Origin: Hepatocystis sp. ex Piliocolobus tephrosceles
Taxonomy: Eukaryota > Apicomplexa > Aconoidasida > Haemosporida > Plasmodiidae
Length of the DNA stretch: 22,454 bases
Direction: 5' to 3'
Assembly (NCBI GenBank): GCA_902459845.2
Contig: CABPSV020000218.1
Span: forward strand, 1 to 22,454
Position numbers and translations under genes: made by a program. Below are positions 9,089 through 19,496 of this stretch, one piece after another (within the stretch, counting starts at the first letter, position 1; each line of letters starts with the position of its first letter). The notes under the pieces were generated by a model. That model saw only the letters and a list, made by a program, of their open reading frames with translations, searched no databases and was not told where the DNA came from.

Positions 9089-9550
9089 TTAAAACTTTAT
9101 GATTTTACTTATTTCTTGAGAAAAATTTATAACATTGTCACAAACGTATGTTGAAAGTTTTATATTTTTCCCATCAGTAGCTCTTATTAAACAGATATGT
9201 TTTTTATTCGTTTTAAATTCTTCCTTAGTTTTTACTTTATTTTTTTTATCAGTTTGAGTTTTGTTAGTAATCAGATTTTTTACTTTTCCAATATTGACTG
9301 TTATGAAAAAAAAGAAAAAAGAATCAAGAAAATGTGACTTGCATTATATGTGCATATATATGTAGACATGTACACATACGTATGTATATATATTTATATA
9401 TATGCACATACACACATATATATATATGTATAAACCCATTTTATTACCCCTTTTCATAGTTATCCAAATGGAGGTTTTTTTCTCTTCACCCTCCTTCCCA
9501 CATAATTTATTCAACTCTTCAATAAAAATACTGTTACTTAATAAAACCAT
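9089..9550 (-). CDS. SRP14: Signal recognition particle 14 kDa subunit (SRP14), two exons
   Basis: A 103-aa protein from exon 1 (9550-9448) and exon 2 (9297-9089), joined across a 150-nt intron (9447-9298) with a GTAATA donor, a CAG acceptor and phase 1 (G + TC gives Val35). SRP14 pairs with SRP9 to bind the Alu domain of SRP RNA and gives elongation arrest during ER targeting. The start MVLLSNSIFIEELNKL matches the family's MVLL..FL.EL; IWITMKR (28-34) matches the VYITLKK strand. CLIRATDGKNIKLST (70-84) matches the diagnostic LLRATDGKKKIST strand pair, and the last helix follows. The variable loop (about 36-63) is Lys/Asn-rich. The basic C-terminal tail of animal homologues is absent. It converges on the TBCCD1-like gene and diverges from the next gene. 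Confidence 0.88.
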
Positions 9551-9808
9551 TGTTTGTTGTTACTTTCCAACGATAGATAAACGAAAAAAAATAATTATAA
9601 AATATTATCAATATTTTTGACTTCTCTTTATTTGGTAAAAGTTAAGTTATTGTAACTATATCATATGCAACGTTTATATCTAAATATATGGAAAAAAGAA
9701 TAAAAAAAAAATTCAAGTTTAATTAGTTCCTTGTATGATATAAAAAAAAAATAGCCATTTTGCTAAAAATAATTTAATTAAATATATTAATTACTTGCTT
9801 ATCACAAA

Positions 9809-9848
<40 letters not shown>

Positions 9849-10570
9849 AATGCGGCATTTAAATGAGTAATAAAAAATGTCGAAGTAACGGTGGAGTTAA
9901 ATCATAATGCGAGGGTTATAAATTAAATGGCGCAAAATATGAGTAAAAAAAAAAAAAAAAAAATAAAAAATAAAATAATAAAAAATAAATAAATGAACTA
10001 CAAAAAATGAAGTTGTAAATGCAGGGTATAATAACAGCACCTTATGCGTGTTGATTTTTTTTTCAAAAAAATGCAAAAATATATATTGCAATTTTAATAC
10101 TATTGAAAAAAAAAAAAAAAAAAAATTGTCATTGTAATGTTTTAAGGTGACTAAATTAATGCAACAAATTGCAATTGACAAATGCAATTAAAAAATGTAA
10201 TTAAAAAATGTAATTAAAAAATGCAATTAAAAAATGCAATTAAAAAATGCAATTAAGAAAAAAATAAAATAATAACATAACAAAGCATGTATATATGCAT
10301 ATATATTTGTGTATAGATAGATACACAGATATAAAAATAATATTATTAAATATAGTAAAATAGTATATAATGTTTAAAATTAAATAAGCTTTAAAAAAAA
10401 ACCTTTTTGAGAAGAGTGCGGAAGTAGTAATAAATGTAAAAATATGCGTATTTATTTAAATGTATAAAATAATGCATACGTGTTTGTAACATACATACAT
10501 AAGTTTTTATGTACTTATACCGACATAGTTGTCATATATATTTTTTTCCATGTACTTGTGAAAAAAAAAG
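9551..10570. other. Divergent promoter region, SRP14 / unknown gene
   Basis: About 1 kb between two start codons on opposite strands, so it must drive both genes. It holds A36 at 9810-9845, further A runs (about 9944-9962, 10106-10124), six 13-bp repeats (10181-10258) and a short GATA microsatellite near 10313. The minus-strand frame at 9897-10187 is compositional. No third gene is seen. Confidence 0.6.
10181..10258. repeat. 13-bp tandem repeat, 6 copies
   Basis: Six 13-bp units AATGCAATTAAAA (10181, 10194, 10207, 10220, 10233, 10246), with C/T variation at the fifth base of units 2 and 3. They lie within the divergent promoter, about 310 nt before the ATG at 10571. Confidence 0.9.
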
Positions 10571-11133
10571 ATGGATGTTGAATATGTTGAAGAAAATGGT
10601 ATTGATAGTCTACTGGAGACATTAAATGTAAATTACGAGGAATGCACAAAATATGATGCATATATTGAAGCAGAAATTAAAGAAGATCTAGCTGATAGCC
10701 ATACGTTTGAAGAAACAAAAGTTTATAACGAAAATATAAAAAATAACAAAAGCAGTAATAGCATGAGTTGTACTAATAGTAAACATGAAAATAAAAATAA
10801 AAATAAAAATGATAAAAAAAACATAAATCAAATAGATAACATAAAAAATGTTATTTTTACAAAAAAAAATACAAATGATTATAATAATAAAAAATGTTCC
10901 ATTAATAATCCTAGGGGAAATCAACAGAATGTGTTCAGAAATATAAATGTTAGCACATGCATATACATATATACATACATATACATATATAACCTTTATT
11001 ACGTATGTATAACATTAATAATCTTTTTAATTTGTTGGTTGTCGCAAGAATGCTTTTTTTTTTTCGATTATGAATGACACTTTTTTTTCTATTTTATTTA
11101 TACTAGTAACTATGTACATACATACGAATATGG

Positions 11134-11168
<35 letters not shown>

Positions 11169-11317
11169 CACTTATTTTGTATACTCTATTGTTTTAACAG
11201 GTTAAGAAAAAAAGAATAATGATCAGTAGTGATGAGTCTGATGAAAACGAAGATATGTGTTCTGTAAAAAAAATAGTTGATTATGTTAAAAAACGAAAAA
11301 TTAAAAAAACGAAATGA
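10571..11317 (+). CDS. Conserved-type protein of unknown function, two exons
   Basis: I do not recognise this protein. Exon 1 opens with ATG in an AAAAG context and encodes an acidic segment (MDVEYVEENGIDSLLETLNV, rich in Glu/Asp to about residue 55), then Asn/Lys/Ser low complexity. Exon 2 (11201-11317) follows a pyrimidine-rich TTTTAACAG acceptor and encodes VKKKRIMISSDESDENED, a short helix-like stretch and the basic tail KKRKIKKTK, then TGA. The donor is uncertain. GT at 10949 gives 164 aa and removes an intron-like ATACAT stretch. The better-consensus GTATGT at 11003 gives 182 aa but adds an odd Tyr/Ile run. Both are phase 0, as is a weaker GT at 10931. SSDESDENED looks like a CK2-type acidic phosphosite and the tail like a nuclear signal; both are inferences. 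The gene converges on ORC1. Confidence 0.6.
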
Positions 11318-11940
11318 CCCCAAAAAATAATAATAATTAAAGGAGTAAACACAAGAGATAGACATAAATATATATGTGCTTATATACAAGTGTTGAAATT
11401 TTTTTTTCTTATTTTTCAATTGTTACCAAAAAAAAAAGAAAGAAAAGTGTATATATATATATATATATATATATATTAGTTAAACGCAATGTACACGGAT
11501 GACTTGACATAAAATAGCTAATTTTAAAATTTTTTTTTTGTTTTTGTTTTTATAAATATAAACTAAAAAAAAATTAAAAAAAAACGAATAATAAAATAAC
11601 ATAATACAATATAATACGCACCGATGTACAAGTGCACGTGCATATTAACACATAGGCTGTACATCTACATGTTTTGGAGGTATTCAAAAAAAAAAAAAAA
11701 AAAAAAAGTGAATGTTAAAAACAGGCACTAAACTGTCATGTCTAATAATACGATGTGTCTATTTTTAAAAGTGTATATATTATACCTAGTTATGAAGGTT
11801 TAACGAAAAATAATATATATATATATATATATATATATTTACGTATCGAAAGTCAATATGGTGACATAAACTTGATAAAAAAAAAAAAAATTAAAAAGAT
11901 GATAATACTATACCAACGCGTATGTACCAAACGTATGGAA
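11318..11940. other. Convergent intergenic region, unknown gene to ORC1
   Basis: About 620 nt of shared 3' flank with (TA)n at about 11452-11475 and 11813-11838 and an A run at about 11686-11707. No ORF with coding character; the plus frame at 11755-12024 mostly overlaps antisense to ORC1. Confidence 0.6.
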
Positions 11941-14900
11941 CTAATAAAAATTCAACTTTTGACAACAGTCAGCGTCTTTCATAAGTGCCGTTATAATAAG
12001 CTGATGTTCTACATTCAACTCTAAACCCATATCACCTGACTCTTTATCAATATCTGCACTAACTTGAGTCCTCGTGGCACCTTTTTGATTTTCTCCTGCG
12101 CCACCTTTATTAGGTAGATCATTAAAACCTAGCGTGTCTTCTTTTGATCGATTTTTTGACAAATTCTCTAAAGGTATATACGGTCTAATTAAAAGTATAC
12201 CCATTTTAACCAATTTATCGATCATAATTTTGAATAATTCTATATCACTACACATACCTATAAATTTCCCACTTGTTTCAATCATTACTTGGTATCTATT
12301 TAGAACTTTTTTGTAAGGTATTATAAATTCATTAAGCATTCTCAATTCAATAATTACACAGGTAAGAAATATTTTAAAAGCCCATGGTAAATAATTAATA
12401 GCTTGCGTTAAAGGCGAGTCAAATAATTGATTAGTAGCTTCAATAATATCTTTAGGAATTATTTTATTACCTCTTTTGTTTTCAAAAGCTTTTCGACATA
12501 TTTGTAAAGCTTTTCTTATATCACCTGATACATTTGCTACTTTTCTTGCACATAATTGTATAGCTGTATTATCAATTATTTCTTTACAATTTTCTAATCT
12601 TTCTTTTATAATTTTTTCAATTTCATCACCTTTATATGGACTAAAAACTAATCGACCAAATGCTAAACGAGATCTACATCTCGGTATTAATCGTTCAGGT
12701 AAATCCATTGTATTGGATATGGCAATAAGTACTAATTTACTATTTACTTTAGTAGGCCAATCAAATAAAGTAAAAAGTACTTTTTGTGTTTTTGTTATTA
12801 AATAATCAATTTCGTCAATAATTAATATAGAAACATCACGATCATCTTTTTCATTTTTATTAAATAATCTATCTATGATTTTAAATGAACTTAGAGCATT
12901 AGGTGGTTTTTTATTAAACAATTGTTTGTAAAGAACTTGATAAGCTGCATTAGGATGTACTACATTCATTCCGTTTATTTCAAATACATTAAATGGAGGT
13001 AACATTTTAGCTTTTGTTTTATTTTGTAGTAATTGTATAACACTATATACAGTTGCTGTTTTTCCTGTACCTGGCATACCACTTATATATAATATTTGGT
13101 TACTTCCTGATTGTTTAATACCCGATTCTAAAAAGCCATGTACTTCCTTTATTTCTTTTTCTCGACATGGTAAATATTTAGGTACTACATCCAATTGCAT
13201 CATACGAATAGCTCTATCTGTTGGATCTGTAATACTACTCAACAAATTATTATAATAATTTTCATGATCTTGTTTTAATAACTTTTTAAAATCATTAACA
13301 AATGAATTTTTAGTTTTTTTTTTGGTTCCACTTTTATTTGTAACACTTCTACTTCTACTTCTACCACCTCTACCTGTTTCTTCTTTATTACTACCTTTTT
13401 TCAAAGACAATTCAGTTTTGTTTTTTTTATCAATTCCATGCATATGACTACTTTTTGCGTTTGTTGTTGTGTTTGCTTTTTGTGAAATAATTTTTGAAGA
13501 GGCAGCAAATGTAGTCGTTTTAGATTTTGTTAACTTATCACTATCACCAATTAACTCTTCATTAAGTTTTAATTTATCTATTATCAATTTCATTGATTTA
13601 TTTTTATTACTCTTTTTATTGTTTGTAAAATAATAATATAAATCACTTGACCCTAATACCAACTTATCCCAATGTTCTTCATCCTGAATTTCACATAGTT
13701 TTTCTTCTTTTTGTTTTATATAACAAGTACAAAAAAATTTATCCTTCCCTTCTGTTAATGTAGTATTTTCATCAAAAAGACTTTTTTCATTATATATATA
13801 TATTTTTTTATAAATTAAATTTGCATCTACTATTTTGAATCCTATGTTACCTAATAAACAAAAACTTTTTAATTTATCATCTAAATAATTTTCAAAACTT
13901 TCTTTCGATCTTCTCATTTTTTTTATTTTATTTACTTCATTGATAAATATTTCATCATATTCATCATAATATATACAAATTTCTACATCTATATTGTTGT
14001 TAGTTAAATTTTTAAAAAAACCAGTTATTTTACCTTTTTTTAAATAATATAAAGACTTATTTTTATTTGATGGATAAAAAAATAATACATTATCACTGAT
14101 CGTATATTTTATTTTATTTATAATTACACTTTCATATATTATCCCATCTTGATATTCACAACTATTATCGTTAACAACACTTAACGAGTTGGACTTGATT
14201 ATTTTGTTCACTTCTACATTTGTATACTCTTTTTCTTTACCACCTTTATCACCTCCTTTTTTCGTTTCTTTTTGTGAACTACCTACTTTGGTACTACCCA
14301 CCTTATCATCACTCTCATCCATTGACGATTCCGATACCATTTTTCGTTTTTTATTTTTTAATACAGATTTTGGAGATGTTGTTTCGTTTTTAGGAGTTTT
14401 TGAAGTACTTCTTCCTTTAGGACTGTTCGTCTGCTTTGTAACTATTTTTTTTTTAACATAATCCTCTTCACTTTCAGAAGAGATACTTTCATCACTGCTT
14501 ATGTTATAGTTACTACTACTATCTGTATATTTAACTTTTTTTTTCCCATTCATCTCTTTAGGCGATACCTCTTGTTTTCTTTTCGTTGTTTTGTTATTTG
14601 TTGTATCTAGCACTATAACATTTGTTGCTTTTTTTTTATCTGCATTATATACTGGTATTGGATTAGTCATATTTAGGACATTTCTTTGACTCATTGTTGA
14701 ATTCCTTAATATTCTTCCCTCTGTTTTGTTCTCCATAACTTTAACACTCTCGTTTTTTACTCCATTTTTATTAGTTATAATACTTTTATTTTTCACATCA
14801 CCTGTATCTTTTTTATCTTTTTTATTTTTTTCATTTATTTCGTTTTGATTATTACTTTTTTTTGTTATTTTGGCAATTTTATCTTTTTCTAAATTCTTGG

Positions 14901-15504
14901 GAGGTGAACTTTTACTCCTTTTATTAGTTTTCATTGATGAATGAGTACTGCTTGTTTTTCCTTTTTGTTTTTGTACAGAAGTAGCAACCGAAGCAATATC
15001 TGTGGATGAAGAAGAAACAGAAGAATCTGAAAAAGAAGATGAAGAAGAGCTGGAAGAAGAAAGAGAAAACAATTTTTTATTTGAGTCGTTTTTATTTTTT
15101 ATTTTTTCATTATTTTTGTCACGTGGTGCTGAAATTTTATCTTTTTGTTCAGCCAATTTTTTAATACTTTGTTTTGGCGAGTTTTTATCACTTTGTTTTG
15201 GAGAGTTTTTTTTTTTTTTTAAACTATCGTCGTCAGGAACAACAATAATATTGTTTTTTTGCAATTTATTTTTGTCAGGTATTTGGTTTTTTTCAATAAA
15301 ATCAAAATTAACGTTTTGCTTAATACTATTTATATTTTTATAATTCAAATTATCTTCATTTATTTTATTATTTTTTTTTGTCGGTGTATTAGAAAAACTT
15401 AAAAAATTAAATTTACTCATATCAAGTTTTATTCCCTGTTTAGTAGGACTTAAAATTTCATGATCATCCATAAAAAAATTTTGTCTGTTTTGGGGAGACG
15501 CCAT
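11941..15504 (-). CDS. ORC1: Origin recognition complex subunit 1
   Basis: A single-exon, 1187-aa AAA+ ATPase subunit that loads the replicative helicase at origins. Plasmodium ORC1 is also reported at telomeric and subtelomeric chromatin. The ATPase core is complete: Walker A GMPGTGKT (809-816), Walker B LIIDEID (894-900), sensor 1 around N931 (AISNTMDLPERL), sensor 2 R997 in SGDIRKAL, then a winged-helix-like C-terminus (about 1035-1115). A BAH-like region (about 455-620) has DNVLFFY, GKITGFF, DEIFINEV and FFCTCYI. The first 400 residues are basic and disordered, with a Ser run (148-167) and ten S/T-P sites. Nine of these have Lys at +2 or +3 (for example S19, T40, S101, S109, S200, S377), as expected for cyclin-dependent kinase control. 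QKVLFTLF (907-914) fits a PIP-box pattern but lies in a helix conserved in all ORC1 proteins. It diverges from the HMG-box gene. Confidence 0.96.
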   Translation of the reverse strand: MASPQNRQNFFMDDHEILSPTKQGIKLDMSKFNFLSFSNTPTKKNNKINEDNLNYKNINSIKQNVNFDFIEKNQIPDKNKLQKNNIIVVPDDDSLKKKKNSPKQSDKNSPKQSIKKLAEQKDKISAPRDKNNEKIKNKNDSNKKLFSLSSSSSSSSSFSDSSVSSSSTDIASVATSVQKQKGKTSSTHSSMKTNKRSKSSPPKNLEKDKIAKITKKSNNQNEINEKNKKDKKDTGDVKNKSIITNKNGVKNESVKVMENKTEGRILRNSTMSQRNVLNMTNPIPVYNADKKKATNVIVLDTTNNKTTKRKQEVSPKEMNGKKKVKYTDSSSNYNISSDESISSESEEDYVKKKIVTKQTNSPKGRSTSKTPKNETTSPKSVLKNKKRKMVSESSMDESDDKVGSTKVGSSQKETKKGGDKGGKEKEYTNVEVNKIIKSNSLSVVNDNSCEYQDGIIYESVIINKIKYTISDNVLFFYPSNKNKSLYYLKKGKITGFFKNLTNNNIDVEICIYYDEYDEIFINEVNKIKKMRRSKESFENYLDDKLKSFCLLGNIGFKIVDANLIYKKIYIYNEKSLFDENTTLTEGKDKFFCTCYIKQKEEKLCEIQDEEHWDKLVLGSSDLYYYFTNNKKSNKNKSMKLIIDKLKLNEELIGDSDKLTKSKTTTFAASSKIISQKANTTTNAKSSHMHGIDKKNKTELSLKKGSNKEETGRGGRSRSRSVTNKSGTKKKTKNSFVNDFKKLLKQDHENYYNNLLSSITDPTDRAIRMMQLDVVPKYLPCREKEIKEVHGFLESGIKQSGSNQILYISGMPGTGKTATVYSVIQLLQNKTKAKMLPPFNVFEINGMNVVHPNAAYQVLYKQLFNKKPPNALSSFKIIDRLFNKNEKDDRDVSILIIDEIDYLITKTQKVLFTLFDWPTKVNSKLVLIAISNTMDLPERLIPRCRSRLAFGRLVFSPYKGDEIEKIIKERLENCKEIIDNTAIQLCARKVANVSGDIRKALQICRKAFENKRGNKIIPKDIIEATNQLFDSPLTQAINYLPWAFKIFLTCVIIELRMLNEFIIPYKKVLNRYQVMIETSGKFIGMCSDIELFKIMIDKLVKMGILLIRPYIPLENLSKNRSKEDTLGFNDLPNKGGAGENQKGATRTQVSADIDKESGDMGLELNVEHQLIITALMKDADCCQKLNFY

Positions 15505-15594
15505 TTTAAAAAATTAACATGATACACATCGGTATAAATATATGCGTAAGCATTGAAACAGGTAAACATATACACCATATATGTCTACGCTTTT

Positions 15595-15640
<46 letters not shown>

Positions 15641-16030
15641 TATTAAAAATATGTGACACTTTTTACGTATTTAAAAAAAAAAAAAAAAAAAAAAAAGACG
15701 AAATTACAAACACATACGTATATACATATATATATGTTTTAATGTGTACGCCATATTTATAATGTTGTATTTGTGTTATCAAAAAATTATATAACATAAA
15801 GATATATGTATATATGTAAATAAATATATATACTACATGTTTTGTTTTCTCAATATATTTTATTTAGTTCTAAAAGTGTACGAGTAAAAAATAGACAGTT
15901 ATGTATATATATAAATCAAATAACGAATGATGAACTCTTAATGTATTAAACTATAATTCTTATTCATAATTCAAAAAATACTAAAAAAAAAAAAACTCTT
16001 ATTTGTATGTTTCTTGCATAAGTATCTACT

Positions 16031-16076
<46 letters not shown>

Positions 16077-16247
16077 CATGCCAATGTATTAATAAGAAAT
16101 AAATACAATAGCAATTGTCTTTTAATAATAAAATTAGATTAAATAGAAAGTAAAAAAAAATCAATGAAAAAAAAAAATAATTCGTATGCCTTCAGTTCCT
16201 TATAACGCAAATATTTACATTTAAATGCTTTACGCGATTAGAATGCA

Positions 16248-16286
<39 letters not shown>

Positions 16287-16681
16287 CTCATCTACTCTTT
16301 TCGCCAGTACGTAATATATACATACATATACATACACATTTCTTCCTTAAACTATTTAGGTCATAATAAAAATATCTTATTTCGATAGATGATAGACATA
16401 TTTTTAGAGCATTTATAGACTTTTTTTTTTTTTTTTTTATGCCCATATAATGCAATACGTAAAACTATAGAAAAAATAAAAAAAAAATAAAAAATATATA
16501 AAAGCGTGGACAAACAGTTAAACATTATTACAGTTCTTTTGTTTTAACATATATCTATATTTTTTTAATAAATTATTGTAAATAATATATGTTTTGGTTA
16601 GAACCAAATGTAAATGTTTATTAGGGTAAAAAATATATGTACAGGCGCGTATCTTATTATGCGCGATCATGTGTAACCCAC

Positions 16682-16726
16682 ATGTAACCAACGTAACCAA
16701 CGTAACCAATGTAACCAGCGTAACTA
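16682..16726. repeat. 9-bp tandem repeat (GTAACC), 5 copies
   Basis: Five 9-bp units of the form A(T/C)GTAACCA from 16682 to 16726, with the last unit degenerate. A related ATGTGTAACCCAC lies just upstream and a locally GC-rich stretch (GGCGCGTATC, then ATGCGCGATC) is found at about 16644-16668. This is the most GC-rich patch of the ORC1/HMGB intergenic region. Confidence 0.85.
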
Positions 16727-17033
16727 TAGGTGAATATACCTGATTATATTAAACCGTTTCATGGTTTTATGAAAATTTTTCTGTTTTTCATATTTCGGTC
16801 AATCAACAGAATTAAAATTTAATAAACCTTTTTTTCATACTTAAAAATATCTTCTTTTTTTTTTTATGGGAACTAAGAAGTATGATAAAAATCGTATGTA
16901 TACAGTGTACACATTCTACATACACATATGTAAATAATTACAACACCATCATTTATTATGCATAATTTAAATATTTATAATAATCAAGACAAAACAAATA
17001 ATAACATAATATTATTTTAATATAATTTAATTC

Positions 17034-17069
<36 letters not shown>

Positions 17070-18160
17070 GAAAGGTATAACATAAATTATTTTATTTTGA
17101 TTAAATAACATGATTATCTTTTAATAATCAAATATAGTAAGTATTTATAGGATAAAACAAAAGAAAAGGAAAAAAAAATTACTTTAAAATTTTAGTGTTT
17201 TTGTCAAAAAATAAAATATCTATAGTGGTTTCATTTTTTTTTAATATAACAATTGGAAAAAAAAAATATATATACATACATTATACACATTTAAACTTGT
17301 AACCTTTAAAAAAACTTAAGTTTCACAACCTATTGTATAAAAATATAACCTTTTCCCTTTTGCTTTTTATTTTTAGATCTAATATTTTATTCCATTTTAA
17401 TATTTGTTTAACGCATAAAGTTAGCGTTCATTCTAATTTAATGTTATATGCTATACTTTTTACTATAAAAAGTATAAGAACATATCCATATATATCCATA
17501 TGTATATATATATATATATATAGTTACGTTTAACTTTTCTTAACAAAATGTACAGTTCCTATTACTTAAATTAATAAGACAAGCTAAAAATGTTTTTAAA
17601 AATAAAAGAAAAATTTTAATACATAAATCAAAGTTCAAACTTGACTTTTTTTTTTTTTTTTTTTTCTCATTAATCTTATCATTCTTATTATTCCTATTTT
17701 TTGTTTTTTTTTATAACGCAAAACGTTTTTAATAAAAATACTACTAAACAAAAAATAGTGAGTGTTTAAAATAGCTATATATACTATTGTTTAATTAATG
17801 AGCTTAAATATAAAGGCTATTTTTTTTTTTTTTTTTTTTAAATATTTTTTAAGAGCTCTATAAATATTACGTAATTATGAAAAATAAAAAATAATACAAA
17901 ATAAGATAAACAAAAAATAGTATTATATATAACATGTGCAAGTGAGTAAATGAATAAAAATAGAGCAATACATATGTATATATGTAATGAATGCATGTAG
18001 GACGCACCAGAGATCAATCACTTAGTAAATGCGCAGAGACGTATATCATAATTGCGAAATATAAATGTATAAACATTAACAATATATGTAATGTTATTTA
18101 AACATACTTAAAAAAACATTCATGTATGTGTGTAGTTATTTCTTTTTTTGTGTATTTATT

Positions 18161-18166
<6 letters not shown>

Positions 18167-18214
<48 letters not shown>
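18167..18214. repeat. A48 homopolymer
   Basis: Uninterrupted run of 48 A on the + strand within the ORC1/HMGB intergenic region. Comparable runs are T42 at 365-406, A36 at 9810-9845, A43 at 15596-15638, A34 at 16249-16282 and T48 at 22001-22048. The exact lengths may carry sequencing error. Confidence 0.8.
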
Positions 18215-18215
<1 letters not shown>

Positions 18216-19184
18216 ACGCAATTCTTAAAATTAGCTTATATAAATACATATAATCAGGTCCTTGCCATATTTTTCCGTTATTTAATATCTATATATATTT
18301 TTTAATACTAATATCAGATAACGAGCCCGCAGGCTAAATGTTTATGTATTGTATATATATACATATATTATATACTTATATACATTATATGTGTAGGTAT
18401 ATATATTATATATACAATATTTCCCTAACATATTATACTTAGTATAAAAGAAGCGTATATAAAAATATATATTGCTTTACATGCATATGAAGACTGACTG
18501 ATTAATATTTATATACAATTATATTGTAAGTACAAAAAAATGCAATACGTGCTGAGCCCAATATTAAAGCATGCACATAAAGGCATAAATTTTTATTTTT
18601 AATTATAAAAATATAACGCTTTTATAAATTCGTGAAAATGTATTGTTAATAAATAAAAAATGAATAAAAAAAATAACTTGCAAAATATAATAAAAAATGT
18701 TTTTAAATAAAAAAAAAAAAAATTTTTTTTTTCTTTATTTTCATCCATTTTAGTGTATACATACATACATATATATATATACATATATGTACACATATAT
18801 GTGCACATATTTTTTTATAAGTATTATATGTTAATGCTTGACAATATCATATATATTATAAGAAAAAACTTATTATAATATATATATATATATATACGTA
18901 TACATTATTAATAATAAAAAATTATTCATAACTCAAAAATCATACAAGCATTTATTTTACTATATAGTTTTTTCTTTTATATAATATATATATTTAAAAG
19001 TGACATAAAATACACTGCAGTGCAAGATAAAAAAAAAAGTATATATGTGTATATATTTACTTACGGGCTTTATATAAATTAGAAGTGATATAATGCATAA
19101 ATAACATATTTGGTTTATACTATTTTCATAATACTTGATAATATATATATACATATATATATTTATACAAAATTTAAAACGAAA

Positions 19185-19496
19185 ATGGAAAATAAAAAAG
19201 GTAAGAATGTGGCAGCAAAAGAAATAAAGAAAAAAAGAAAAAATAAAAAAGATCCACATGCACCTAAAAGGTCCTTATCAGCCTATATGTTTTTTGCTAA
19301 AGAAAAAAGAGCGGAAATAATCAGTAAAGACCCTGAATTAAATAAAGATGTAGCAACAGTTGGTAAAATGATTGGAGAAGCATGGAATAAATTAGATGAT
19401 AAAGCCAAAATTCCATATGAAAAAAAAGCACAAGAAGACAAAATCAGATATGAAAAAGAAAAGGTAGAATATGCTAAGTGTAAAGTAAAAGCATAA
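19185..19496 (+). CDS. HMGB1: High mobility group B-type protein, single HMG box
   Basis: A 103-aa protein consisting of a short Lys-rich N-terminal tail (1-22) and one HMG box (about 23-95). The box has KKDPHAPKRSLSAYMFFAKE at its start, the conserved aromatic YMFF, EAWNKL with W67 and YEKKAQEDKIRYEKE in helix 3. This is the small single-box form known from Plasmodium, which bends DNA and binds distorted structures non-specifically. The long acidic tail of animal HMGB1 is missing. The start is the ATG at 19185 in a GAAAATGG context. The frame is open upstream to a TTG at 19110, but that extension is Ile/Tyr-rich intergenic-type sequence. It is single-exon. The location beside ORC1 argues for HMGB1 over HMGB2; the symbol rests on recalled synteny. 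Confidence 0.92.
   Translation: MENKKGKNVAAKEIKKKRKNKKDPHAPKRSLSAYMFFAKEKRAEIISKDPELNKDVATVGKMIGEAWNKLDDKAKIPYEKKAQEDKIRYEKEKVEYAKCKVKA

Larger units (their letters stand above)
15505..19184. other. Divergent intergenic region, ORC1 / HMG-box gene
   Basis: A 3.7-kb gene-free span between two start codons on opposite strands, carrying both promoters and leaders. It includes A43 (15596-15638) and A24 (15673-15696) immediately upstream of ORC1, (TA)n near 16035-16070, A34 (16249-16282), a 9-bp repeat (16682-16726) and A48 (18167-18214). It also has an AT-rich inverted repeat (18347-18359 with 18407-18419). TAGCTA (17772-17777), TGCATG (17992-17997) and GTGCAC (18801-18806) resemble ApiAP2 words but are weak evidence. 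The short frames here (for example 16518-16709 and 18599-18808 on -) lack coding character. I looked for spliced exons and tRNAs and saw none. Confidence 0.6.

Noticed and set aside
15920..15940. A box C-like ATGATGA word suggesting a C/D snoRNA
   Set aside because: No box D or terminal stem is found at a fitting distance.
16518..16709. A minus-strand frame with a repeated Val-Thr-Leu start
   Set aside because: It is the translation of the 9-bp GTAACC repeat; no further coding character.
18347..18419. A 13-bp inverted repeat of TA-rich sequence
   Set aside because: Composed almost only of TATA steps, so expected by chance in this DNA; mentioned only within the intergenic description.
19110..19184. 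N-terminal extension of the HMG-box protein
   Set aside because: It begins with TTG and encodes TA-repeat-derived Ile/Tyr; the first ATG is 19185.
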